A DNA stretch of 64,000 nt. Source: an uncultured Christensenella sp. Its GTDB lineage: Bacteria; Bacillota; Clostridia; Christensenellales; Borkfalkiaceae. The stretch is taken from assembly GCA_910586245.1 (NCBI GenBank), contig CAJUFY010000006.1, forward strand, positions 1-64,000, read 5' to 3'. Under the pieces are notes generated by a model. It did no database searches and was not told where the DNA came from. It worked only from the letters and a program-made list of their open reading frames with translations. The translations under genes were made by a program, and so were the position numbers. Positions 16,994 to 24,944 of the stretch are shown one piece after another (the first letter of the stretch is position 1; each line of letters starts with the position of its first letter).

Positions 16994-18679
16994 TCACTCC
17001 GCAAGCAGAGGATCCACCAAAGTTTTCAATCTGTCGTAGCTGAGCGCCGCCGACGAACTGTACGTAATCACGCCCTCTGCGTCCAAGATGACCGTCAACG
17101 GCCAGGAACCCCTTCCGCCGAGCATTTCGTACGTTTTGCTCACGTGGCTTTCCACGGTGTCCTGCGCGAACCGCAACGTGAAATCCGACCAATGATAGGT
17201 ATCCTTGATGTAAGACGCAACGCTTTTATCGATCGGATCGCCGTGAATCGCCACGACCGTTACCGATTCGGCGTACTCCTTTTGGAAGCGTTCGAATTCG
17301 GGAAGCTCTTCCACGCAAGGTCCGCAATAATACGTCCAGAAATTGATGACGCGCACTTTCCCCTGCGATTCCGAAAGCGTAAACGTTTCTTCGGTCAGCC
17401 TGTATTCCCCATCCGCTTCGCCATACAGCGAAACGGTGAAATCGGGACAGACGTTCCCAACGTTCGCGCCGACGAGCCTACTTTTGTCGATAAAATTATA
17501 ATACACGAGCGCGCCGACGAGCACTACGAGCGCCACCGCCCAAGCCGAAAACTGCAACCAAAAATTCCGCTTCTTTTCCTTCCTGCGCCGCGCCTGCGCG
17601 GACGTTTCCCGCGGGGTTTCCGCAGCCGCTTCCACGGCGGGCAGATCGCTCGCTTCCGCCTGTACGACCGTTTCCGTCACGCTGTCCGCAGCGGGCGTTT
17701 CTACCCGTATCGCCACGCTTTCCGCGCCTTCCGCTGCGTTCAGCAATGCGCCGAGCGGCTTCTCTTCGGAAGGAGGGGGCAGATCGTCCACCGCGTTTTC
17801 GTGCACGAATAACTTCGAACCCTTCCAGCGGATCGCATTCGCGGGACATACGGGAATACAATCGCCGCAGTGAATGCACTCGTGGTCGCCCACGTGCTTG
17901 ATATCCATTTTGCAGGCGCTGAGGCACAGCCCGCAGTCGGTACATTTGTTTTTATCGAGCTTGACCCCGATGAGCGCGATTTTGGAAAAGAATCCGTACA
18001 GCGCGCCGAGCGGACAGAAGAAACGGCAGAAGAAACGGAAAATAAAGATACTTGCCACGAACACGACGACGAACACCGCAAACTTCCAAGTAAACAGCGA
18101 TCCGAGCAATGCAAACAGATTGTCGTTGGTAGGGTTGATCAGAAGCCCGATTGCCCCGCCGAACGTTCCCGCGGGACAGATGTATTTGCAGAATCCCGGT
18201 ACGGTGAACCCGAACGCGCCGAACATCAGCGGCACGGCGATTACCAACGCTACCAGTACGATATATTTGAAATAAGAAAAAATTCTGGTAAACTTGCTCT
18301 TTTTCAGCTTCGGCGTCTTGATTTTATACAGCAGCTCCTGTGCAAACCCCACGGGGCAGAGAAATCCGCAGATCGTTCTGCCTAAAATCAAACCGAACAG
18401 CAAAATGATTCCGATTACGTAATAGGGTGCGCGCGTTCCCGAAGCGGTGAGCGCGTTTTGCAGCGCGCCCAGCGGACAAGCCCCCGCCGCGCCGGGGCAG
18501 GAATAGCAGTTCAGTCCGGGTACGCACATGTATTTCGTGCCGCCTTTATAGATATCGCCCGTGATAAATCCTTTGATATTGGCGTTGTACAGCAAAGCGG
18601 CGTAGAGCTGAATCAGCCTGCGCTTTGACGGCTTATGCCGTTGAAACCAACCTTTGATTTTTCCGAAAAACTTTTTCAT
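16994..18679 (-). CDS. Polytopic 4Fe-4S protein fused to a TlpA thioredoxin domain
   Basis: 561 aa. The N-terminal half is a NapH/CcoG-like membrane domain with about five spans and C-x3-C-P motifs at span ends (NCYSCPGAAGACP, CGFLCP, CKYICP, CRFFCP). Two ferredoxin-type clusters follow, from KCTDCGLCLSACK and ECIHCGDCIPVCP. After a low-complexity linker come another span (about 380-400) and an extracytoplasmic TlpA domain with Y-C-G-P-C (C452, C455) and a cis-Pro in GSWPLT. The layout suggests electrons passing across the membrane to the outside thioredoxin. It lies 6 nt after the CD1871A-like gene in the same operon. The fusion is known in Clostridia; the physiological partner is unproven, but the TlpA lipoprotein at 9106 is a candidate. 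Confidence 0.88.
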   Translation of the reverse strand: MKKFFGKIKGWFQRHKPSKRRLIQLYAALLYNANIKGFITGDIYKGGTKYMCVPGLNCYSCPGAAGACPLGALQNALTASGTRAPYYVIGIILLFGLILGRTICGFLCPVGFAQELLYKIKTPKLKKSKFTRIFSYFKYIVLVALVIAVPLMFGAFGFTVPGFCKYICPAGTFGGAIGLLINPTNDNLFALLGSLFTWKFAVFVVVFVASIFIFRFFCRFFCPLGALYGFFSKIALIGVKLDKNKCTDCGLCLSACKMDIKHVGDHECIHCGDCIPVCPANAIRWKGSKLFVHENAVDDLPPPSEEKPLGALLNAAEGAESVAIRVETPAADSVTETVVQAEASDLPAVEAAAETPRETSAQARRRKEKKRNFWLQFSAWAVALVVLVGALVYYNFIDKSRLVGANVGNVCPDFTVSLYGEADGEYRLTEETFTLSESQGKVRVINFWTYYCGPCVEELPEFERFQKEYAESVTVVAIHGDPIDKSVASYIKDTYHWSDFTLRFAQDTVESHVSKTYEMLGGRGSWPLTVILDAEGVITYSSSAALSYDRLKTLVDPLLAE

Positions 18680-18685
18680 AAGAAT

Positions 18686-19504
18686 TTAACCGAGTCCGAT
18701 ACATTCGGTACAGATATTGATCGCCTTCACGAGCACGTCGCCCGCGCCGCCGTTTACGATTCCGAGTACGACGAACACAATCGCCAACAAGCCGACCGCG
18801 ATGCGCACGCCGAGGACGATCTTGCCCTCCTGCTTCGAATAAACCGAAGCGCAGCGAGCCGCAAACACGCATTCACGCGTCTTCATCGGCGCGCCGCCTG
18901 CCGCGACCAGTTTTTTTACGTAAGGCAACGCCTGTTTGGCGGTAATGCGTTCGGTAACCGCCGCCGCAATCAGAGAGGCGAACGCCGCCGCAACGCAGGG
19001 CAGAACGTGTTTCGCCGCCGTAAGCACTTCGCCATTATAGTCGGTCGTGGAAAAGTGCGAAGAATCGAACAGATAGACCAGACTGTATATCGCGCCGACA
19101 AGGCATACGAGGGCGCTCGCGCACCAAACCGCAAAACGGGTGACTTCCGCGCGTCTGAATCTTTGATAATTTTCAAGATACGCGTCCCCTTCCCCTGCGG
19201 GAATCCGCTTTTTCAATTTCGCGTACGCCGCGGCTGCATCCGGCTTGCGTTTGCGTTTCGGCTCGTACGGCATCACCACCGAGAGTACGAACCCCGCGAT
19301 CACGGCAACGATCCACAAACAAAACGGAATGAGCACGGGGAACAGATGTTCCCATACGATCTCCCGCGTGAAAATCTGCCCGTCCGCCGGATTGAAATAG
19401 ATGTCTGCAACGCCGGCAAGAAACAAGACGCCGACGACGACCGTAAATACGCTTAAAAATATTCCGTACCAAAACCGTACGGCTCGCACCGTTTTTTCCG
19501 TCAC
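18686..19504 (-). CDS. Membrane protein with CD1871A-like CXXC tail
   Basis: 272 aa starting at GTG 19504 after AGGAGG. Several membrane spans are visible (about 10-30, 53-75, 118-140, 160-180 and 230-250). The last 30 residues, ending VLVKAINICTECIGLG, match the hallmark end of small CD1871A-family proteins, with the CXXC pair C265/C268. Those small proteins are usually encoded beside an FeS/TlpA membrane protein, exactly as here. This version carries a ~220-residue N-terminal membrane part that the short family members lack, so it looks like a fusion or expanded form. Probably a thiol redox partner of the next gene. Confidence 0.7.
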   Translation of the reverse strand: MTEKTVRAVRFWYGIFLSVFTVVVGVLFLAGVADIYFNPADGQIFTREIVWEHLFPVLIPFCLWIVAVIAGFVLSVVMPYEPKRKRKPDAAAAYAKLKKRIPAGEGDAYLENYQRFRRAEVTRFAVWCASALVCLVGAIYSLVYLFDSSHFSTTDYNGEVLTAAKHVLPCVAAAFASLIAAAVTERITAKQALPYVKKLVAAGGAPMKTRECVFAARCASVYSKQEGKIVLGVRIAVGLLAIVFVVLGIVNGGAGDVLVKAINICTECIGLG

Positions 19505-19547
19505 GGCGTCCTCCTTTCCCGCTTGCGCAGATTTTTTCGGTAGAAGA

Positions 19548-19577
19548 ATTATATCACAAAGGCGCGCGCTGCGTCAA
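19548..19577 (-). promoter_or_regulatory. Promoter of the FeS/TlpA operon
   Basis: On the minus strand, TTGACG (19572-19577), an 18-bp spacer and TATAAT (19548-19553), 44 nt upstream of the GTG start at 19504. Confidence 0.65.
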
Positions 19578-19619
19578 GCGCTTCGTCGTGAGAAAATTTC
19601 CCTCCCCTCCCGCGAACTC

Positions 19620-19658
19620 TTGACAAAACGGCGCGAACGCGGTATGCTGTAAGCATAC
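19620..19658 (+). promoter_or_regulatory. Promoter and palindromic operator of the cysteine desulfidase gene
   Basis: TTGACA (19620-19625), a 17-bp spacer and TATGCT (19643-19648). GTATGCT-GTA-AGCATAC (19642-19658), a perfect 7-bp inverted repeat, covers the -10 box and the start point. A repressor site there would block transcription. Its identity is unknown; a cysteine-responsive regulator is a natural guess. Confidence 0.6.
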
Positions 19659-19668
19659 GGGAGACGTT

Positions 19669-20943
19669 ATGGAAAAAGCGTTATACGAAAGATTTACGGA
19701 AATATTAAAGAGCGAACTTTTGCCCGCAACGGGCTGTACCGAGCCGATCGCCGTCGCCTACGCCGCGGCGCTCGCACGGGATACGCTGGGCGAAATTCCG
19801 CTCCGCGCCGAAATTTCCGTCAGCGGAAACATCTTAAAAAACGTGAAGAGCGTCGTCGTGCCGGCAACGTGCGGCATGCGCGGCATTGCCGCCGCCGCTG
19901 CCGCGGGAATCGTTTTGGGCGAAGCGGAACGCAAACTCGAAGTGCTTGCAGGCATTCGGGACGAAGCGATTGCGAAACGGCAAATCGAAACTTATCTTGC
20001 AACCGCTAAAATGAACGTCGTGCAGGCGCAATCGGGCTGCATCTTCGACATCGGCGTGCGCGCGTTCGGCGAAAACGGAGAAGCGTTCGTACGCATTGCG
20101 GGACATCATACGAACGTTGTGAAAATCGAAAAAAACGGCGTCGTGCTCTGCGACGGCGATGCGAAGGACGAGGAATGCTGCGATGCCGCAGACCTCACCG
20201 TGGAACGGATCGTAGAATACGCGGAAACCGTCGATCTTGCCTCCGTTGCGGAATGCCTCGAACGGCAGATCGACTATAATACAGCGATTGCGGAAGAGGG
20301 GCTGAAAAACGACTACGGCGCGCGCGTGGGCAAGGTGCTGCTCGCGGCGTTCGGAAGCGAGGTGCACAATCTTGCAAAGGCGACTGCCGCGGCAGGATCG
20401 GATGCGCGCATGAACGGCTGCAAACTGCCCGTGGTCATCGTTTCGGGCAGCGGCAATCAGGGCATGACCGCAAGCCTGCCCGTGATCGTCTACGCAAAAC
20501 ATCTGGGCGTGCCGCATGAAAAACTGTTGCGCGCGCTCGCGCTTTCCGACCTCGTCACGATTCATTTGAAATCGGGCATCGGAAGGCTCTCCGCATTCTG
20601 CGGCGCGGTGAGCGCGGGCTGCGGCGCGGGAGCTGGCGTCTGCTACCTCTACGGCGGCAAGTACGACGAAATCGCGCACACGATCGTCAACGCGCTGGCG
20701 ATCGATTCGGGCATCGTATGATGCGACGGCGCGAAATCGAGCTGTGCCGCGAAGATCGCTTCCGCGGTGGAAGCGGGGCTCGTGGGCATGGAAATGTACC
20801 GCAACGGGAGCCAGTTCTACGGCGGCGACGGAATTCTGGAACGCGGCGTGGAAAAGACGATCACCAACGTCGGCGACCTTGCCCGCAAAGGCATGCGCGA
20901 AACGGACGAGGAAATCATACGCCTAATGATCAAAAGTTTATAA
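19669..20943 (+). CDS. cyuA: L-cysteine desulfidase (CyuA/YhaM family), interrupted by in-frame TGA
   Basis: The family is a [4Fe-4S] enzyme that breaks L-cysteine into pyruvate, sulfide and ammonia. Recognisable parts are ATGCTEP with cluster ligand C23, VVPATCGMRG (C68), the Gly/Ala-rich AAAAAAGIVLGEAE segment and VSGSGNQGM. At 20719-20721 the frame meets TGA directly before TGC: I-V-stop-C-D-G-A-K-S-S-C. The frame then stays open to 20943 and contains the whole normal C-terminus (GGDGILERGVEKTITNVG, ETDEEIIRLMI). Total 424 codons against about 430-440 in the family. The three bases look like an insertion (ATGATG), since SGIVCDGAK would be the usual reading. TGA is a normal stop in other genes here. 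Options are a fresh nonsense mutation or error, read-through, or selenocysteine. Confidence 0.8.
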
Positions 20944-20954
20944 ACGAATAACCG

Positions 20955-20986
20955 AAAAGAGCTTCCCGTGCGGGAAGCTCTTTTTC
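20955..20986. terminator. Bidirectional terminator between cyuA and the opp operon
   Basis: AAAAGAGCTTCCC (20955-20967) pairs with GGGAAGCTCTTTT (20972-20984) around GTGC, with T and A tracts on both sides. It serves cyuA and the convergent opp operon. Confidence 0.85.
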
Positions 20987-20987
20987 T

Positions 20988-21251
20988 TTACGAAAGCCAA
21001 AGCCACATGAGCAAGGCGACCAGACTGAAACACGCGAGAACCACCAAAATCCTCGGCAGCATGACCGCAAACAGCGCGCGCATCATCGCATGCTGTTCCT
21101 TGCGCGTGACGTCGCTCTTGCCTTTGTTCTTCAAATTCCTTTTCCGCTCGCGTCCCGAAAAGAACGCGCGGCCGGACTGCGGGATTTCCTCCCCCGTCAT
21201 CGGCGCAATCGTGCGCCCGTCGTCCACCCACTTTTCCTTTTTCCTGCGCAT
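20988..21251 (-). CDS. Small single-span membrane protein at the end of the opp operon
   Basis: 87 aa; ATG one base after the oppF stop, so it is probably co-translated. A basic, hydrophilic N-terminal 60 residues (two RRKKEK/RERKRN clusters) are followed by one membrane span from about 62 to 87 that ends the protein. That makes it a tail-anchored protein with its basic part in the cytoplasm. I do not recognise a family. Given its place it may stabilise or regulate the transporter, but that is only context. Confidence 0.65.
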   Translation of the reverse strand: MRRKKEKWVDDGRTIAPMTGEEIPQSGRAFFSGRERKRNLKNKGKSDVTRKEQHAMMRALFAVMLPRILVVLACFSLVALLMWLWLS

Positions 21252-21252
21252 G

Positions 21253-22287
21253 TCAGTCCTGCGGATAGAGGTGGCACGCCACGCAATGACCGTTGCCGTA
21301 ATCTTTATACACGGGCGTAACCTCTTTGCAGATATCCATGCAACGGTTGCAGCGGGTATGGAACTTACAGCCTACGGGCGGATTCGCGGGGGAAGGAATA
21401 TCTCCCTGCAAAATCACGCGGTTCATTTTGTAATCGGGATCGGGCACGGGCACTGCCGAAAAGAGCGCCTGCGTATAGGGGTGCATCGGATTTTCAAACA
21501 GGTCTTCCTTGTTGCCGTATTCGACCATGCTGCCCAGATACATGACGCCGACTTCGTCGGAAATGTGTTCCACGACGGAAAGGTCGTGCGAAATGAAGAT
21601 ATAGGCGAGGTTGTCGCGCTCCTGCAAATCCTTGAACAGATTGATGACCTGCGCCTGAATGGAAACGTCGAGCGCGGACACGGGTTCGTCGCAAATGACG
21701 AGTTTGGGTTTGAGCGCAAGCGCCTTTGCAATGCAGATACGCTGACGCTGCCCGCCCGAAAATTCGTGCGGATACCGTTCGTAATAGTGCGTCTGCAAGC
21801 CGCATTTCTTCATGACGTCGATGATATAATCCTTGTATTCCGAAGGCGGCACGATCTTATGCACGCGCACGGCTTCGCCGATCAGCTCGCCCACCGTAAG
21901 ACGGGGGGACAGAGAAGCGTAGGGATCCTGGAAAATCATCTGAAAGTTGGGGCGCACTTTGCGGAGCGCTTCCCCTTTGAGATGCGCGATATCCTTCCCT
22001 TCGAACAGAATTTCGCCGTCCGTGACATCGTACAGCCGCAACACGGTACGCCCCATCGTCGTTTTTCCGCAACCGGATTCACCGACGATGCCCACCGTCT
22101 TGCCCCGATCTACCTGAAAAGAGATATCGTCCACCGCTTTCAGATAGACGTTGTTTTCCTTTTTGAAGCTCTTTTTGATCGGAAAATATTTTTTAAGATG
22201 ATTGACCTGTAACAGGGGCGTATGCGCCTGCGCCGCTTCCGCAGACGCGGAAACTTCGGCGGCTTCGGATTTGCGTTCTTCCGTCAT
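21253..22287 (-). CDS. oppF: Oligopeptide ABC transporter ATPase OppF
   Basis: 344 aa from the ATG at 22287, with AAGGAGG just upstream and a 4-bp ATGA overlap with oppD. It hydrolyses ATP to drive peptide import with OppD. After a ~30-residue Ala/Glu-rich leader come VNHLKKYFP, Walker A GESGCGKTT, the Q-loop MIFQDPYASLSPR, signature LSGGQRQR, Walker B LVICDEPVSALD and the H-loop ISHDLSVV. The C-terminal CKFHTRCNRCMDIC is the Cys-rich Opp/Dpp motif. All catalytic residues are present. Ordinary apart from the leader. Confidence 0.93.
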   Translation of the reverse strand: MTEERKSEAAEVSASAEAAQAHTPLLQVNHLKKYFPIKKSFKKENNVYLKAVDDISFQVDRGKTVGIVGESGCGKTTMGRTVLRLYDVTDGEILFEGKDIAHLKGEALRKVRPNFQMIFQDPYASLSPRLTVGELIGEAVRVHKIVPPSEYKDYIIDVMKKCGLQTHYYERYPHEFSGGQRQRICIAKALALKPKLVICDEPVSALDVSIQAQVINLFKDLQERDNLAYIFISHDLSVVEHISDEVGVMYLGSMVEYGNKEDLFENPMHPYTQALFSAVPVPDPDYKMNRVILQGDIPSPANPPVGCKFHTRCNRCMDICKEVTPVYKDYGNGHCVACHLYPQD

Positions 22288-23792
22288 ACTTCCTCCTTCT
22301 TCCCGTAAAGGTGGCACGCCACGCGGTGGGTGGGCGAAACTTCGATCATTTCGGGATAGTCCCCTTTGCACGCTTCGCAGCGTTTATCGCAACGGTCGCG
22401 GAAATAGCAGGAAGAGGGCATATTGATCGGGTTCGGCACGTTGCCGGGAATGCTGTAAAGTCTGTCTACCTTGCGCCGCACGACGGGCTTGCTCTTTTGC
22501 AAACCGACGGTATACGGGTGCAGAGGATTTTTGAAGATTTCCTGTACGGTGCCCATTTCCACGATGCGCCCCGCGTACATGACTACGACGTAATCCACCA
22601 TTTCGGCAATCACGCCCAGATCGTGTGTAATGAGCATAATGCTGCCGCTGATCTTTTTTCTCACTTCGCGCAACAGATCGAGAATCTGCGCCTGAATGGT
22701 TACGTCGAGCGCAGTCGTCGGCTCGTCCGCAATGATGAGTTTGGGATTGCAGCACAGCGCCATTGCGATCATCACGCGCTGACGCATACCGCCCGAAAGC
22801 TGGTGCGGGTAAGATTTATACACGTGTTCGGGCATTGCAATGCCCACGAGTTCGAGCATTTCGATACTGCGCGCCTTTGCAGATTCTTTGGTCGCGCCGT
22901 TGATGTGGAGCAGGGAAACCTCGTCGAGCTGATACCCGATCGTAAACACGGGGTTGAGCGAAGTCATCGGTTCCTGAAAGATCATCGCGATCTCTCTGCC
23001 ACGAATGCTCGTCATATCGGAAACGGGCATCTTCGCGATATCGAATACCTCTTCGTGTTCCTCGTACACTTTGAGCATACGGGGCTTGCCGCGCTTGTTG
23101 AGCACGGGCTCGCGCACGGGATTGCCCGCCTCGTCGAGTACGGGGTTGCCGTTTTCGTCCTTCTTTTCCGCCGTGAGAGGCTCGGTTCCGACCTGCGTGC
23201 GCACCGTACTGCGGAAGCGGATGCTGCCGCTTACGATCTGCCCGCTCGGCCCCTGCACCAACTGCATGAGCGAAAGGCTCGTAACCGATTTTCCGCAGCC
23301 CGATTCCCCCACGACGCCCACGGTAGAGCCCTGCGGAATGCTGAACGAAACACCGTTTACCGCCTTTGCCGTACCGTTATCGGTAAAGAAATAGGTGTGC
23401 AGATCCTCGAATTCGACGATGTTTTTTTCGTCGCGCATCTGCGTCACGTAATCTTCGCGCTTGAACGCCGCGCGTTTTTTTTGCAACTCCTTGATCGCCT
23501 TGCGGTTTTCTTTGGCGATGTTGCGGGATTCTTTTCCCGAAATATAGTGCTGCGCGCGCTCCTCTTTGGTTTCGTCCCGACGCAAAATTTTGTTTTTCAG
23601 CGTTGCGAACGTACCGCACACTTTCGCTTTTACCGTGCCGGCGACGCCCGCCATTTTTTGCTTGAAAGAAACTTTTTGTTCCTGCGCGTTATCGCATGCT
23701 TCCGCGGAGTCCTCGGCGGGATTCTGCGTTTTTTCTTCTTTGATTTCTTCGGCTTCCGCCGCTTCCGTCTGCGCGTTCTTCTCTTCTTTCAT
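22284..23792 (-). CDS. oppD: Oligopeptide ABC transporter ATPase OppD, extended
   Basis: 502 aa, against about 330-350 in typical OppD. The first ~120 residues are an acidic then basic, probably helical extension (Glu/Ala-rich, then KELQKKRAAFKRED). The ABC domain has Walker A GESGCGKS (162-169), MIFQEPMTSLNP, signature LSGGMRQR, Walker B LIIADEPTTALD and ITHDLGVI. An extra ~55-residue insert sits between Walker A and the Q-loop and contains the repeated tract ENGNPVLDEAGNPV. The C-terminus has the Cys-rich FRDRCDKRCEAC motif. The ATG at 23792 follows GAGGAG and lies 3 nt after oppC. Confidence 0.92.
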   Translation of the reverse strand: MKEEKNAQTEAAEAEEIKEEKTQNPAEDSAEACDNAQEQKVSFKQKMAGVAGTVKAKVCGTFATLKNKILRRDETKEERAQHYISGKESRNIAKENRKAIKELQKKRAAFKREDYVTQMRDEKNIVEFEDLHTYFFTDNGTAKAVNGVSFSIPQGSTVGVVGESGCGKSVTSLSLMQLVQGPSGQIVSGSIRFRSTVRTQVGTEPLTAEKKDENGNPVLDEAGNPVREPVLNKRGKPRMLKVYEEHEEVFDIAKMPVSDMTSIRGREIAMIFQEPMTSLNPVFTIGYQLDEVSLLHINGATKESAKARSIEMLELVGIAMPEHVYKSYPHQLSGGMRQRVMIAMALCCNPKLIIADEPTTALDVTIQAQILDLLREVRKKISGSIMLITHDLGVIAEMVDYVVVMYAGRIVEMGTVQEIFKNPLHPYTVGLQKSKPVVRRKVDRLYSIPGNVPNPINMPSSCYFRDRCDKRCEACKGDYPEMIEVSPTHRVACHLYGKKEEV

Positions 23793-23795
23793 CGG

Positions 23796-24935
23796 CTATC
23801 TCCTCGATTTCGGGTCAAAAGCGTCCCGCAGTCCGTCTCCCACAAAGTTGAACCCGAGCACGGCAAGCACGATACAGACGCCGGGCGCGATCCAGAGATT
23901 CGGATAATGTTCCAGCGTGAAGTTGTTTGCCGCGGCGGTGATCATATTGCCCCAGGTCGCGTATTGCGTAGGAAGCCCGATGCCCAAAAATCCGAGCGTC
24001 GCTTCCGTAAGAATGATGCCGCCCAGTCCCAGCGTCATGGTAACGATGAGCTGCGGCAGTACGTTTGGAATCAGATGTTTGAAAATTTTTCTCCACACGG
24101 GCAAACCGCTCGCCTCCGCGCTCAGCATGAAATCCTGTTCCCGCAGAGAAAGTATTTGCCCGCGCACCAACCGCGCAATACTCGCCCAGCCGAATAGCGT
24201 TAACATCGCCATGAGTACGTATAGCTTCGAAATGCCCACCATGCCGCTTTCCGTGAGCGCCGCGCCCACGATCATGAGCATCGGCATCGTCGGCACGCAC
24301 TGGAATATATCGACGATACGCATGATCAGCTGATCCACCCACTTGCCGAAGTACCCTGCCAGTCCGCCGAGCAGCACGCCCACGAGCGTTTCCAGAATGA
24401 TGACCACGAAGCCGACCGTCAAAGAAATTCTTCCGCCGTACATCAGACGGGTGAACACGTCGTACCCCAACGAGTCGGTTCCCAGCAAATGGTCGCCGGA
24501 CGGTTTGAGATAAATGGTCGGTTCGGAATACGTGACGATATAAACGATCTGCGAAACCGCGCCTTCCGTTTCTTCGGTCACGGGGTTGCCTTCGGCGTCG
24601 ATCTTGCTGCCGTTCAAAAGCCAGACCGTCTGTTCCGTTACGAATTCCTGCAAAACGGGGTTATCGTTATCCGCTTTCTGTTCGGGCCAGATGAACGGCA
24701 AAAACTGAAAGAGCGGGCCGATGAACGAAAGCACGAACAGCGTGATTAAAATGACGAGTCCCGTAATGGAAAGTTTGGAGCGAAAAAACCGCTTCATAAC
24801 GATGCGGGCGGGGCTGAGCGTACGCATGGTCGCCGCCTCTAACTTTTCGGTTTCGTTCTCTTCCTGCAATACCGAAGTTTCCTCCTGTGCGGCGGCTTCT
24901 TCGGCGATTTCGGAACGTTTCTTTTCTTCTTCCAT
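23796..24935 (-). CDS. oppC: Oligopeptide ABC transporter permease OppC
   Basis: 379 aa, longer than the usual ~300. A charged cytoplasmic N-terminus (~45 residues) and a first span (about 60-80) are followed by an enlarged extracytoplasmic loop of ~80 residues (TVWLLNGSKIDAEGNPVTEE). After this come the standard HLLGTDSLGYDVFTRLMYG and five more spans. The cytoplasmic EAA loop, SAEASGLPVWRKIFKHLIPN, contacts the ATPases. It lies 9 nt after oppB. Confidence 0.92.
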   Translation of the reverse strand: MEEEKKRSEIAEEAAAQEETSVLQEENETEKLEAATMRTLSPARIVMKRFFRSKLSITGLVILITLFVLSFIGPLFQFLPFIWPEQKADNDNPVLQEFVTEQTVWLLNGSKIDAEGNPVTEETEGAVSQIVYIVTYSEPTIYLKPSGDHLLGTDSLGYDVFTRLMYGGRISLTVGFVVIILETLVGVLLGGLAGYFGKWVDQLIMRIVDIFQCVPTMPMLMIVGAALTESGMVGISKLYVLMAMLTLFGWASIARLVRGQILSLREQDFMLSAEASGLPVWRKIFKHLIPNVLPQLIVTMTLGLGGIILTEATLGFLGIGLPTQYATWGNMITAAANNFTLEHYPNLWIAPGVCIVLAVLGFNFVGDGLRDAFDPKSRR

Positions 24936-24944
24936 ATCCGCCCC

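Noticed and set aside
22311..24197. 628-codon plus-strand frame opposite oppD/oppC
   Set aside because: Antisense to two canonical transporter genes, with His/Arg/Phe-rich shadow composition.
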